From an uncultured Oleiphilaceae bacterium (lineage in GTDB: Bacteria > Pseudomonadota > Gammaproteobacteria > Pseudomonadales > Oleiphilaceae): a stretch of 64,000 nt of DNA. Under the pieces are notes generated by a model, which was not told the origin of the DNA, did not search any database, and worked only from the letters and a program-made list of their open reading frames with translations. A program made the position numbers and the translations under genes. This document shows, piece by piece, positions 17,220-26,078 of the stretch (positions within the stretch are counted from its first letter, which is position 1; the number at the start of each line of letters is the position of its first letter). Location of the stretch: the NCBI GenBank assembly GCA_913060665.1, contig CAJXUY010000010.1, positions 62,001-126,000 of the forward strand, read 5' to 3'.

Positions 17220-19925
17220 ATGCAAAATGCAGTCAAAACATTTGAGCCAAAAACAGTCAATACCACCTGCGCCTATTGTGGCGTCGGATGTGGAATAACC
17301 GCGACCATCAGCGATTTAGAAAACCGGATAATTACCGTTAGCGGAGATGAACAACACCCATCAAACTATGGCCGATTATGCTCAAAAGGGACTGCGTTAG
17401 CGGACACCTTATCATTGGATGAGCGACTGCTCTCCCCCATTCATAAAGGCCAAAAAGTCAGCTGGGACGACGCTATAAAAGAAACCGCGGACCAGTTTAA
17501 TTCCGTCATCAACGAATACGGGCCTGATGCGGTTGCATTCTACATTTCAGGGCAATTGCTGACTGAAGACTACTACGTCGCTAACAAGTTGATGAAGGGC
17601 TTTATAGGTTCATCAAATATCGACACTAACTCCAGACTATGTATGGCATCACCCACCGTTGCACACAAGCGTGCGTTCGGATCTGATACCGTACCTGGCT
17701 GCTACGATGATATTGACCACGCCGATTTAATCGTACTCACCGGTAGCAATACGGCCTGGTGTCACCCCATTATTTTTCAGCGTATTAAAAAGGCAAAAGA
17801 GAATAATCCTGCGCTTAAAATTGTAGTGATCGATCCGAGAAAAACCGATACCTGCGCCATCGCTGACCTGCATTTACCCATTCAATCAGGCACTGACGCA
17901 TACCTGTTCAATGGTTTATTGTCGCACCTTTCAAAACACGGGAAATTAGACCTAGACTATATTGAGCAACACGTAGAAGGGTATTCAAATTCCATTGCCT
18001 CTGCGATTGAAAGCGCACCTGATATTGCGAGCGTAGCGAATATATGCGGGTTAGCAGAAGCTGACATTGCGTCGTTTTATCAGTGGTTCTCTGATACAGA
18101 TAAAGTCATCTCTGCCTACTCACAAGGCATTAACCAATCTAACTCAGGCACTGACAAGGTCAATGCTATTATCAACCTGCATCTCGCAACGGCTAGAATA
18201 GGAAAGGTGGGCGCAGGCCCCTTCTCGCTTACTGGCCAACCTAATGCTATGGGTGGTCGTGAAGTCGGAGGGTTAGCAAATCAGTTAGCCGCCCATATGG
18301 ACTTCAGTGAAGAGAGTATTAACCGGATGAGCCGCTTCTGGCAGAGTGACGTAGTGTCATCTTCACCAGGGCTAAAAGCGGTTGATCTATTTGATGCCAT
18401 TGAAGAGGGTAAGGTAAAAGCCTTATGGATTATGGCAACCAGCCCTGTGGACAGCATGCCCAATGCCAATAAAATTAAAGCAGCCTTAGCAAAGTGCGAG
18501 TTTGTAGCGGTTTCTGACTGTATGCAGCACACCGATACCACCGAATATGCCGATATGCTATTACCGGCGCTTGGCTGGGGTGAAAAGGACGGCACCGTCA
18601 CTAGTTCAGAAAGGCGAATTTCTCGCCAACGCGCTATTTTACCGGCACCCGGCGAAGCAAAACCAGACTGGTGGATAATCACACAGGTCGCAAAATCAAT
18701 GGGTTTTGATGATTCATTTCAGTACGAATCTGCCCATGAAATTTTTAAAGAACATGCACAGCTTTCAGCGTTTGAAAACACACTGCACAAAGACGATCCT
18801 AACTTCATAAAACGTGATTTTAATTTAGCCTCGTTAACTGAGCTTAGCTCGCAGCAGTACAATGAAATGCTACCCATTCAGTGGCCGGTCACGCCCTTGT
18901 CTCCAAATGGCACTGAACGAATGTTTGAAGACGCTCACTTCTTTACTCCTTCAGGTAAAGCTCAGATGATCGAAATTACACCTCGACGGCCTGAAGCAGC
19001 TCTCAGTAAAGAGTACCCACTCATACTTAACACTGGTCGTGTTCGTGATCAATGGCACACCATGACTCGAACAGCACTAGCGCCTCAGTTAAATAACCAT
19101 AAGGCGGAGCCTTTCGTTGAGCTTCACCCGGATGATGCAAAGCACTACAACATCATGGATGGGGAATTAGTATTAGCGTCTACCGCTTATGGCGAAATGA
19201 TTGCCCGAGCTGAAGTCAATGACGGTCAGAAGTTAGGTCATATCTTTGTCCCGATGCACTGGACTGAACAACTAAGTTCAAAAGGCCGTGTAGGTGCCCT
19301 CGTAAACCCAGTAACCGATCCATTATCCGGTCAACCTGAAAGCAAGCATACTCCTGCGATAGTTAAACCTTATCGACCTCAATGGTATGGTTTTTTACTT
19401 TCTCGCCGGGCTCTGGATATCAAAGATGTTCAATATGTCGTGAAAATACGCGGCCAAAAGTTCTATCGTTATGAGCTCGCAGCAGAGTCGTTTATTGAAG
19501 ACTTGTCTGCGTGGGCTAGAGCCCTGCTTTGCGATAACAAAAAAGCAGAAACAGAATGGGTTGAATACTCAGATATTAAGCAACGAAAGTACCGAGGTGC
19601 GCGATTCGTAGGAGATATGCTGGAAAGCTGTCTGTTTATATCCCCCAGCCTCGACCTGCCAACTCGCGGCTGGCTAGCGGAGCTATTTAATAAAAGTAGT
19701 ATTGAGTTAGATGAACGTATGGCAATGCTGTCAGGCTCTCCACCGGCGGGCCGAGAGGATTGTGGTAAAACAATCTGTGCCTGCTTTGGCGTCGGCGAAA
19801 ACACCATTAAGTCAGCGATTAGCGATAAGGGGTTAACATCTGTGAAAGCTATTGGGGAATGCTTGAATGCGGGAACCAATTGCGGCTCTTGTATTCCTGA
19901 ACTTGAGAAGCTACTGTCTAGCTAG
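17220..19925 (+). CDS. nasC: assimilatory nitrate reductase, catalytic subunit
   Basis: Molybdopterin oxidoreductase that reduces nitrate to nitrite in the cytosol. 901 residues. The N-terminal [4Fe-4S] site is Cys17, Cys20, Cys24 and Cys54 (TCAYCGVGCG and GRLCSKG). The Mo-bis-MGD domains include NSRLCMASPTVAHKRAFGSD, GQPNAMGGREVGG and LNTGRVRDQWHTMTR. The C-terminal BFD-type [2Fe-2S] module has Cys853, Cys855, Cys888 and Cys891. It is the last gene of the nir-nas operon. There is no separate NasB reductase here, so electrons must come from a protein outside the window or through NirB. The ribosome binding site is weak. Confidence 0.96.
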   Translation: MQNAVKTFEPKTVNTTCAYCGVGCGITATISDLENRIITVSGDEQHPSNYGRLCSKGTALADTLSLDERLLSPIHKGQKVSWDDAIKETADQFNSVINEYGPDAVAFYISGQLLTEDYYVANKLMKGFIGSSNIDTNSRLCMASPTVAHKRAFGSDTVPGCYDDIDHADLIVLTGSNTAWCHPIIFQRIKKAKENNPALKIVVIDPRKTDTCAIADLHLPIQSGTDAYLFNGLLSHLSKHGKLDLDYIEQHVEGYSNSIASAIESAPDIASVANICGLAEADIASFYQWFSDTDKVISAYSQGINQSNSGTDKVNAIINLHLATARIGKVGAGPFSLTGQPNAMGGREVGGLANQLAAHMDFSEESINRMSRFWQSDVVSSSPGLKAVDLFDAIEEGKVKALWIMATSPVDSMPNANKIKAALAKCEFVAVSDCMQHTDTTEYADMLLPALGWGEKDGTVTSSERRISRQRAILPAPGEAKPDWWIITQVAKSMGFDDSFQYESAHEIFKEHAQLSAFENTLHKDDPNFIKRDFNLASLTELSSQQYNEMLPIQWPVTPLSPNGTERMFEDAHFFTPSGKAQMIEITPRRPEAALSKEYPLILNTGRVRDQWHTMTRTALAPQLNNHKAEPFVELHPDDAKHYNIMDGELVLASTAYGEMIARAEVNDGQKLGHIFVPMHWTEQLSSKGRVGALVNPVTDPLSGQPESKHTPAIVKPYRPQWYGFLLSRRALDIKDVQYVVKIRGQKFYRYELAAESFIEDLSAWARALLCDNKKAETEWVEYSDIKQRKYRGARFVGDMLESCLFISPSLDLPTRGWLAELFNKSSIELDERMAMLSGSPPAGREDCGKTICACFGVGENTIKSAISDKGLTSVKAIGECLNAGTNCGSCIPELEKLLSS

Positions 19926-19972
19926 TGTCATTAAGCAAACAATAGACTCAACTTTACTCAACAGGAGCCTTG

Positions 19973-20377
19973 ATGAGAGTTCTTCATACTATGTTGCGTG
20001 TCGGGGATTTAGATCGCTCAATCGCCTTTTATACCGATGTATTAGGCATGCAGCTAATTCGAAAATCAGAAAATGCAGAATATAAATACACATTAGCCTT
20101 TGTCGGATACGGAGATGAATCTCAAGGTGCAGTCATTGAACTAACCTACAACTGGGGTCAAAGCGATTATGACTTAGGCGATGCCTATGGCCATATCGCG
20201 CTCGAAACCGAAGATATCTATGCGACTTGCGAGACCATCAAAGCTAAAGGCGGGCAGGTTACTCGTGAGGCAGGCCCGGTAAAAGGTGGCAGCACTATTA
20301 TTGCCTTTGTGAAAGACCCAGATGGTTATAGTATTGAGCTGATTAACAAGAAAGATGCAGGGAAAGGGTTGGGGTAG
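19973..20377 (+). CDS. gloA: lactoylglutathione lyase (glyoxalase I)
   Basis: Converts the hemithioacetal of methylglyoxal and glutathione to S-lactoylglutathione. 134 residues from the ATG at 19973; a TTG one codon earlier is in frame, but AGGAG at 19963-19967 is correctly spaced for the ATG. Metal ligands His5, Glu56, His74 and Glu122 fall at exactly the E. coli GloA positions, so a Ni/Co-type enzyme is expected. It lies 47 bp after nasC on the same strand, a spot where Pseudomonas has cobA. It has no functional link to nitrate use. Confidence 0.95.
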   Translation: MRVLHTMLRVGDLDRSIAFYTDVLGMQLIRKSENAEYKYTLAFVGYGDESQGAVIELTYNWGQSDYDLGDAYGHIALETEDIYATCETIKAKGGQVTREAGPVKGGSTIIAFVKDPDGYSIELINKKDAGKGLG

Positions 20378-20486
20378 CGGTCACGCCGGTCTGGCTAATA
20401 AAAAAGATCTCGGCTAAGAACCGTTCCTACCCAATCAGAGACGCATAGTTTTATCTGTGTAGAATCACCACTTTGGCGCGATTAAC

Positions 20487-23288
20487 TCAAAAAAAGTAAG
20501 TGAAGTTCGCGCCAAAACTGGAGTCATACCCTTCAGAGCGTGCTGAATACACATACCCCCCGCCCATTGTCATATTATCGCCAATTTGACCTTCTACTCC
20601 TGCTCCCACGATAAGCCCATGCGCCCCTCTATTTTGGCCTACAAAGGTATCTTTTTGCTGCCCTTCGAGACCCGCTTTAATATCATGGGTATCATTGTTA
20701 TCGGCATAAGCATCATATTCATATCGTGCTCTGAAATCTAAGAGCACTATACTACCCTCTAACCCTATTGAATGAGTCAGATCAGCGCCTATGCCTAACA
20801 CGATGGCATCAGCATCAGCACTATCAATACTATAGTCATAAGCCGTTCCACCCTGTGACTCTTTAATATCATTCTGCCTGATATGTGTGTATGTTAATCC
20901 TGCTGATGGGGTTACAGAGGTAGCCTCGTCGAGGCTAAAACTCTTTGCTATGTTAGCGCCCAACATGCCACCATAACTTGAAAAACTGGCTTTTGATTGC
21001 GGACCATAACCACCCGCCGTATCGTAGTTTTTGCGCACAGTATCGTAATCACCGTAGAGTACACTCACCATACTATTTAACGAATAGTCATTGGCAAAGC
21101 GATACTGATGATATAGGCCTGCTTGAAACATATTACCATCAAATGATTGATCAATATGGTCATGCTCATCCATATCAGTGATACCCACACCGGCAAACAA
21201 TCCCATAGTATGTTTTTCGTTTTTGATTAAATCAGAACCGATGACAATACCTGACAAGTCATAACCAAAACCACCAGTTTTGTTTTGCGTACCTTCCACC
21301 TTACCATCAACGTATGAGGCGTTCATCCAGACACGACCATTGCGCACCTGCTCATCATCCAAGGCCTGCATCGCAATCCCTGAACCATTCGCATGATCCA
21401 TCACCATGTTGGCAATCAGGTCAGCATATTCCAAATTTAGCGTGAGATTTGATGAATAGGCTTCCGGGTTATTATTACTAACCGCTCGCGCAAGTTGATT
21501 GGTCGTAAGGTTATTCAACCCAGAAATACTATTAAGCTGAGCTTCTGTAGGCTTCTGGTTGCCACTCAAGCCTAGCGTCGATTGAATATACTGCTGCGCT
21601 GCGTTGTTTTTATTATTGGTAGAACCGCCGCTACTGGTACCAGAGGGAGTCGACACAATCGCTGTGCTAACCGTTGTAGCGACTTGCTGTGCCGTTTTAA
21701 TACCAAACTTTACCTTAATCTCAGTATCGGTAATGATGGTGGCTTCAGGGTCTGCGCCGACAAACGCATGAAAGCTAGCCGTATCTTCAATTATCATACT
21801 GGGTGTGAATCCACTCAGACCACTGCCAGCAGTCGCCACCGTGAACTCTCTTCCCCCTAAAAACTCACTGACAGACGCGGCATTTTGTTTATCTGTTAGC
21901 GAAATACCTTGGTAAAGCCCTGTACTAACAGAACCTTGTACATTCAGTTGGTCATGGGTCACACCCGGAGCATCACCTGCAGCTTGAGTCGGGTCAAGCT
22001 CCATCTGCAGTAACGTGCCGTCTAAGCTAAGGTTTCCACTTCCCGTCACATTGAACACCCCAATCGAGTTAGTGCCGGGGGCAATATGAACAATTTTTTG
22101 CACGCTATGCCCACCAAGCGCGAGCGTACCCGAGCCACTAAGGCGGCTTAATGGCGAGCTTCTTGTTGAGCCTGATAGGTCTAACGTTGCCCCATTATTG
22201 ATGTTGATATTCGATGCGTTTGCTAATGACGCCGAGCCTGTCAGCGCTATTTGCCCGCTATCTATAAACATGTTGCCAGTGAATAGCGTCGAGATCGCTT
22301 GGAGTGTAACCGACCCCGAACCTCGCTTATATATATCGCTCTTGCCGGTAAACGTTGCACCGGTTAGAACGCCATCAGTGTTCTGATTGAAAATAAGGTC
22401 ACCCCCATCAAGACGCACTACGGTGCCATAAACGAACGCTTCCGTCGTAGTTTGAAAAGCCCCCTCACGAATATCAATAACACCAAAGCCATCGGTAAAG
22501 CCTAATGAATCGCCTGTCGCTTTATTAACATCGCCCAAAAACGTGAAGGTACCTGCCCCCCTTTTACCAATCTCTGGGTATATCTGATTGTCATAAATGA
22601 TATCACCTGAATAGGTGTAGTCACCGCCATCCCCATTTTCGATAAAAAGCGAAGCAGAAGCAGTACTGGAACGGTTATCTACGTTGGTCAGACGGGTATT
22701 TCCTGCCCCTTGAAGGGCACCTATTGGAATATAATCCCCCGTACTATCTCCTAAATCATATTCCAGTTGCAGCTCACTCCCTGCTTCAACCGAAATGTAG
22801 GCGTCTTTAAGGTTGAGGCGAGTCGACGATGAGACAGTATTTTTAGGGTTAAATCTAAGCTTTCCCTGATTAACGATATTAACGGAGCCAGAAATCTTGG
22901 TGATATTATCTGCTCGGATGGTCACAAGGCCTGCACCATTATTTGAATCGTCAACGGTTAACCCATTTCCAATTGCAAAACCTGCCCCTCTAAACGCAAT
23001 ACCTGTGCCCTGTGTGTTAATTGTCAAACCATTGGGATAGTCAACCGCTCCAGTATTTCTACTAAAAATAATACAACTATCAGGGCTGCCATCCTGCCTA
23101 CCATTTAGAACGGTGTCACCGGGTGTGCTCGGCAGAGGGCGAAAGTCTACATTAGAAGATCCGCCCGATGCAGAACAGGCCACATCATCGGCTAGCAAGT
23201 ATTGAGCGAAAGGCAATGTCATCGCAATCACGCTAAACCTGACTATTATTGCTGACTTTCTTCGTTTATCGGTTCGATGACAAGACAT
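20487..23288 (-). CDS. autotransporter (type Va) with beta-barrel domain
   Basis: 933-residue secreted/outer-membrane protein. A basic N-terminus and hydrophobic signal sequence (IVRFSVIAMTLPFAQYLLADD) start the chain. The passenger (about 35-640) is rich in Gly/Ser/Asn/Thr beta-helix-like sequence with the autotransporter strand repeat GSGSVTLQAISTLFTGNMF. The C-terminal barrel (about 660-933) carries GRVWMNASYVDG and ends in aromatic alternation finishing FTYFF, the BAM recognition signature. No protease or lipase motif was seen in the passenger, so adhesion is possible but unproven. Its AGAGGG ribosome binding site can be paired by an exact complement 40 nt upstream. It stands alone, reading left. 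Confidence 0.9.
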   Translation of the reverse strand: MSCHRTDKRRKSAIIVRFSVIAMTLPFAQYLLADDVACSASGGSSNVDFRPLPSTPGDTVLNGRQDGSPDSCIIFSRNTGAVDYPNGLTINTQGTGIAFRGAGFAIGNGLTVDDSNNGAGLVTIRADNITKISGSVNIVNQGKLRFNPKNTVSSSTRLNLKDAYISVEAGSELQLEYDLGDSTGDYIPIGALQGAGNTRLTNVDNRSSTASASLFIENGDGGDYTYSGDIIYDNQIYPEIGKRGAGTFTFLGDVNKATGDSLGFTDGFGVIDIREGAFQTTTEAFVYGTVVRLDGGDLIFNQNTDGVLTGATFTGKSDIYKRGSGSVTLQAISTLFTGNMFIDSGQIALTGSASLANASNININNGATLDLSGSTRSSPLSRLSGSGTLALGGHSVQKIVHIAPGTNSIGVFNVTGSGNLSLDGTLLQMELDPTQAAGDAPGVTHDQLNVQGSVSTGLYQGISLTDKQNAASVSEFLGGREFTVATAGSGLSGFTPSMIIEDTASFHAFVGADPEATIITDTEIKVKFGIKTAQQVATTVSTAIVSTPSGTSSGGSTNNKNNAAQQYIQSTLGLSGNQKPTEAQLNSISGLNNLTTNQLARAVSNNNPEAYSSNLTLNLEYADLIANMVMDHANGSGIAMQALDDEQVRNGRVWMNASYVDGKVEGTQNKTGGFGYDLSGIVIGSDLIKNEKHTMGLFAGVGITDMDEHDHIDQSFDGNMFQAGLYHQYRFANDYSLNSMVSVLYGDYDTVRKNYDTAGGYGPQSKASFSSYGGMLGANIAKSFSLDEATSVTPSAGLTYTHIRQNDIKESQGGTAYDYSIDSADADAIVLGIGADLTHSIGLEGSIVLLDFRARYEYDAYADNNDTHDIKAGLEGQQKDTFVGQNRGAHGLIVGAGVEGQIGDNMTMGGGYVYSARSEGYDSSFGANFTYFF

Positions 23289-23291
23289 GCA

Positions 23292-23348
23292 GACCCTCTT
23301 TATTTTTATTCATATTATCTACAGCCTAGACAATACAAGAAGAGGGTC
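23292..23348 (-). promoter_or_regulatory. hairpin that can sequester the autotransporter ribosome binding site
   Basis: In the leftward mRNA, GACCCTCTT (complement of 23340-23348) pairs perfectly over 9 bp with AAGAGGGTC (complement of 23292-23300). The latter holds the AGAGGG Shine-Dalgarno just before the AUG at 23288. The loop is 39 nt. The pairing is exact and includes the whole SD, as in translational switches or RNA thermometers. Confidence 0.6.
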
Positions 23349-23378
23349 AATCTAAGAGATGGCTTAAAGGGGAGTAAA

Positions 23379-24698
23379 TCAACGAAAGGTGTTTTTTAAA
23401 CGCCCTGTTATCTCAACAAACGAAGGGCGTAAAGCTATCGAGTCAGCCATACAGTCACTTTTAAGCTCATTGAGCTGACTAAATAGCTCATCACCACTTG
23501 GCTCAACTAACGTCAACAGGTCGTCTAACAAGCAGCCGTATGCGCGCACCTCCACCGCCTCAACCAAGCGCTGCTGAACATTAGGCAGCACGCAAAGGTT
23601 TGATGCGGCCCCAAAATCACCAAACAACACCGAAGCGGCGCCATCAATCATGGTGTTGTGGGCATAAATGTCTCCGTGACTGACACCATTTTGGTGAAGA
23701 TGAGCCAGCATATCGGCCATTTGATAAGCCACTTTCGCGATGTCGTTAGGCGAGTACTGAGTACCTGCTTTAAACGTATCTCTAGTGCATGTATCTAGAG
23801 TCGGAGGTAACCCTAAGTTATAGAACCTATCAGGGATAAGTTCCATCACCAATGCGAGTTGATCTGGTTCTGCAACCTGCGCAACCACTTTAATCAAGTT
23901 GCTATGCTCACCCGCTTTCAGGCAGTTCCCGAGTTCATCCTGTGGGTATCCATCGCTGGTGACTTCGCCTTTGAATACTTTTACAGCAATGTCTAACGCT
24001 GTGCCTTTGAGGTTGTCAGGTTGGTTGAGCCATTTAGCTCGGGAAATAACCCCTGATGCCCCCTCACCTATCTGCTCACCCAGCTCGATATCCGACATTG
24101 ATACATACTGCATTGAGCTGCTCAGTTCGGTTAAAGGCTTGCCAAGTGGATTCCCTGAAAAGGCTAACCACGACAACTTGGGTAGCTCGAGGAGCCATTC
24201 AGGCAGATGCGTTAACAGGTTTGCTGAGAGTCGTGCGAGCTCAAGGTTACGACAGTCAGCCATTGAGTCTGGCAGTGAGGTTAACCTATTGCCCGCCAAG
24301 GCCAGTTTTCTAAGACGATGTAACCCTCCTATCGAGTCTGGTAACTGGTCTATCTGGTTGTCGGTCAGAATCAACCAGCGAGTCTTATTGGGTAATGAGC
24401 CCTCAGGCACCTGTTTAATAAGGTTCGCTTTAAAACCAATCATGTCCAACTCAGGACAATCAGCTATCACGCTTGGTAGCGTTTCAAACCGGTTATTCGA
24501 TAAAAAGAGTATTTTGAGGTTCTTTAGTCGACCAAAGTCCGCAGGCAATGCGTCTAACTGGTTGTTAGATAGGTCAAGCACTTCTAGCGTATCAGCTAAC
24601 TCAAAAATCTCAGAAGGGAATTCCGTTAGCGCTTCCACCAACTGTAATCTTTTTGTACCAATAAGCTGTCTTGAACGTAGCTGCTCTAACGTCTGCAA
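23379..24698 (-). CDS. leucine-rich repeat protein kinase
   Basis: 439 residues. Residues 15-200 hold about seven leucine-rich repeats of the bacterial type (LEVLDLSNNQLDALPADFG and similar). Residues 205-439 are a protein-kinase fold: glycine loop IGEGASGV (210-217), Lys240 (IAVKVF), Glu264, His341-Gly342-Asp343 in place of HRD, Asn348 and D361-F-G. The start is TTG, kept because MQTLEQLRSRQL matches the N-terminus I know from Pseudomonas members; CAGGG lies about 9 nt upstream. The substrate is unknown; the LRR part probably binds a protein partner. It is soluble by sequence. Confidence 0.88.
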   Translation of the reverse strand: MQTLEQLRSRQLIGTKRLQLVEALTEFPSEIFELADTLEVLDLSNNQLDALPADFGRLKNLKILFLSNNRFETLPSVIADCPELDMIGFKANLIKQVPEGSLPNKTRWLILTDNQIDQLPDSIGGLHRLRKLALAGNRLTSLPDSMADCRNLELARLSANLLTHLPEWLLELPKLSWLAFSGNPLGKPLTELSSSMQYVSMSDIELGEQIGEGASGVISRAKWLNQPDNLKGTALDIAVKVFKGEVTSDGYPQDELGNCLKAGEHSNLIKVVAQVAEPDQLALVMELIPDRFYNLGLPPTLDTCTRDTFKAGTQYSPNDIAKVAYQMADMLAHLHQNGVSHGDIYAHNTMIDGAASVLFGDFGAASNLCVLPNVQQRLVEAVEVRAYGCLLDDLLTLVEPSGDELFSQLNELKSDCMADSIALRPSFVEITGRLKNTFR

Positions 24699-24751
24699 AA
24701 TATGAAACCCTGAGAATCAATAAGGAGAGCGCTATGATAATGGGCTGAGCT

Positions 24752-24790
24752 GAAAAAGCCAGCCACTATGTTTGTTTAATAGGGCTGGCG
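24752..24790 (-). terminator. Rho-independent terminator of the lytic transglycosylase gene
   Basis: Leftward GCCAGCC, an 18-nt loop, then GGCTGGC followed by TTTTTC. The perfect 7-bp GC-rich stem and T-run lie just after the stop at 24804. Confidence 0.7.
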
Positions 24791-24803
24791 TTTAGCGCTA
24801 ATG

Positions 24804-26018
24804 TTAGCTCTCAGCCGACAACATAAACGCTGCGAGAACTTCAGGGTGCGGAAAACCGTCTGCAACCCACCCCTTGGATTTTTGAAAGCCACTAATAGCT
24901 CTGCGGGTAGCAGGCCCCATAATGCCATCCAAAGAACCAGGGTCATAGCCCGACACTTTAAGCTTTTTTTGTAGTAGTACAACTGTTTTTCTGCTCATTC
25001 GCGGTAGATTCTTGGGTGGTGGCTGATGCAGTGAGCCAGCACCTACCATCTTGTCAGCCAAAATACCCACACTCAGGGCATAAAACTCGGACTGATTCCA
25101 ACCCATGATGACATTGAAATTGGGGTAAACCAGAAAAGCGGGCCCTCGATGCCCTGTCGGTATCAGTAGTACTGCCTCTTGTTTTAAGTCAGGGAGCGCA
25201 CCACCAAAAACAGTTCGCACACCTTTGTCTTGCCAATACGCCAATGTTTGGCGATTCTCTTTTTCCGCGAGGCTATAGTCGAACCCTTGGGGTAAAATGA
25301 CCTCCCTACCCCAACGCTCCTCTGCGTTCCACCCCAACCCTTGTAGAAAAAAGCCGGCCGAAGTAAGCGCATCGGGAATACTGTTCCAAAGATCTCTCCG
25401 TCCGTCACCATCCGCATCGCGCGCGTAGCGAAGGTACACAGAAGGTAAAAACTGCATATTCCCTAGGGCTCCAGCCCAAGAACCTTTAAGCCGGTCTACA
25501 CTGACATCGCCGCGATCCAGTATTTTTAAGGCAGCAATCAGCTCAGCGGTAAAAAACGCAGACCTTCTTTGGTCACAGGCAAGCGTCGCTAGCGAGTCAA
25601 GCACTGGTAATTTGCCAAAATGGCGCCCATAGTTAGTCTCCATCCCCCAAAAAGCCACAATATACCGACCAGGAACACCGGTTTGGCGAGTGATTGCGGT
25701 CAGCAAGGGCTGATGCTGACTATAAAGTTCCTGTCCACGTGTGATGCGATATGAATTCACTCGTTGATAGTAGTAGTCCGAGAACGTTTGAGTAAACTCC
25801 GGCTGGGCTCGGTCATAACTGAGAATCCGCGGGTTATAGTTTACGTTGGCAAGATGATTCTCAACAACAGATCGGGATACCCCTTCTGCCAACGCTTTAT
25901 CCTCCAACGACGTTACACAAACCTCAAACTCGCCATGAGTCATCACCGGCAAGGTGTCGGCTGCCGAAAACGTGACCGGTACTACTAGCAGTGAGATTAC
26001 AACAGCAATATATTTCAA
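24804..26018 (-). CDS. secreted lytic murein transglycosylase (MltB family) with peptidoglycan-binding domain
   Basis: Cleaves the MurNAc-GlcNAc bond of peptidoglycan, forming 1,6-anhydro ends, in the periplasm. 404 residues. The signal peptide (about 1-19) has no lipobox Cys, so the enzyme is soluble. The SLT_2 catalytic domain spans about 25-325 with Glu127 in FWGMETNYGRHFG, plus GSWAGALGNMQFLPS and DADGDGRRDLWNSIPDAL. The C-terminal peptidoglycan-binding domain is at 340-404 (VLLQKKLKVSGYDPGSLDG). It is a second family member beside the mltB at 49.3 kb, which lacks the binding domain. Confidence 0.93.
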   Translation of the reverse strand: MKYIAVVISLLVVPVTFSAADTLPVMTHGEFEVCVTSLEDKALAEGVSRSVVENHLANVNYNPRILSYDRAQPEFTQTFSDYYYQRVNSYRITRGQELYSQHQPLLTAITRQTGVPGRYIVAFWGMETNYGRHFGKLPVLDSLATLACDQRRSAFFTAELIAALKILDRGDVSVDRLKGSWAGALGNMQFLPSVYLRYARDADGDGRRDLWNSIPDALTSAGFFLQGLGWNAEERWGREVILPQGFDYSLAEKENRQTLAYWQDKGVRTVFGGALPDLKQEAVLLIPTGHRGPAFLVYPNFNVIMGWNQSEFYALSVGILADKMVGAGSLHQPPPKNLPRMSRKTVVLLQKKLKVSGYDPGSLDGIMGPATRRAISGFQKSKGWVADGFPHPEVLAAFMLSAES

Positions 26019-26078
26019 AATATCCCTCGCAGAGGCTGATTAAATTTAGTAAACCACAGAGCGTACTTTAAATCACCG

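Noticed and set aside
23899-24705. 268-codon open frame opposite the LRR-kinase
   Set aside because: Antisense to repeated Leu-rich codons, Ser/Arg/Leu-rich, no family, no ribosome binding site; the opposite strand is a clear gene.
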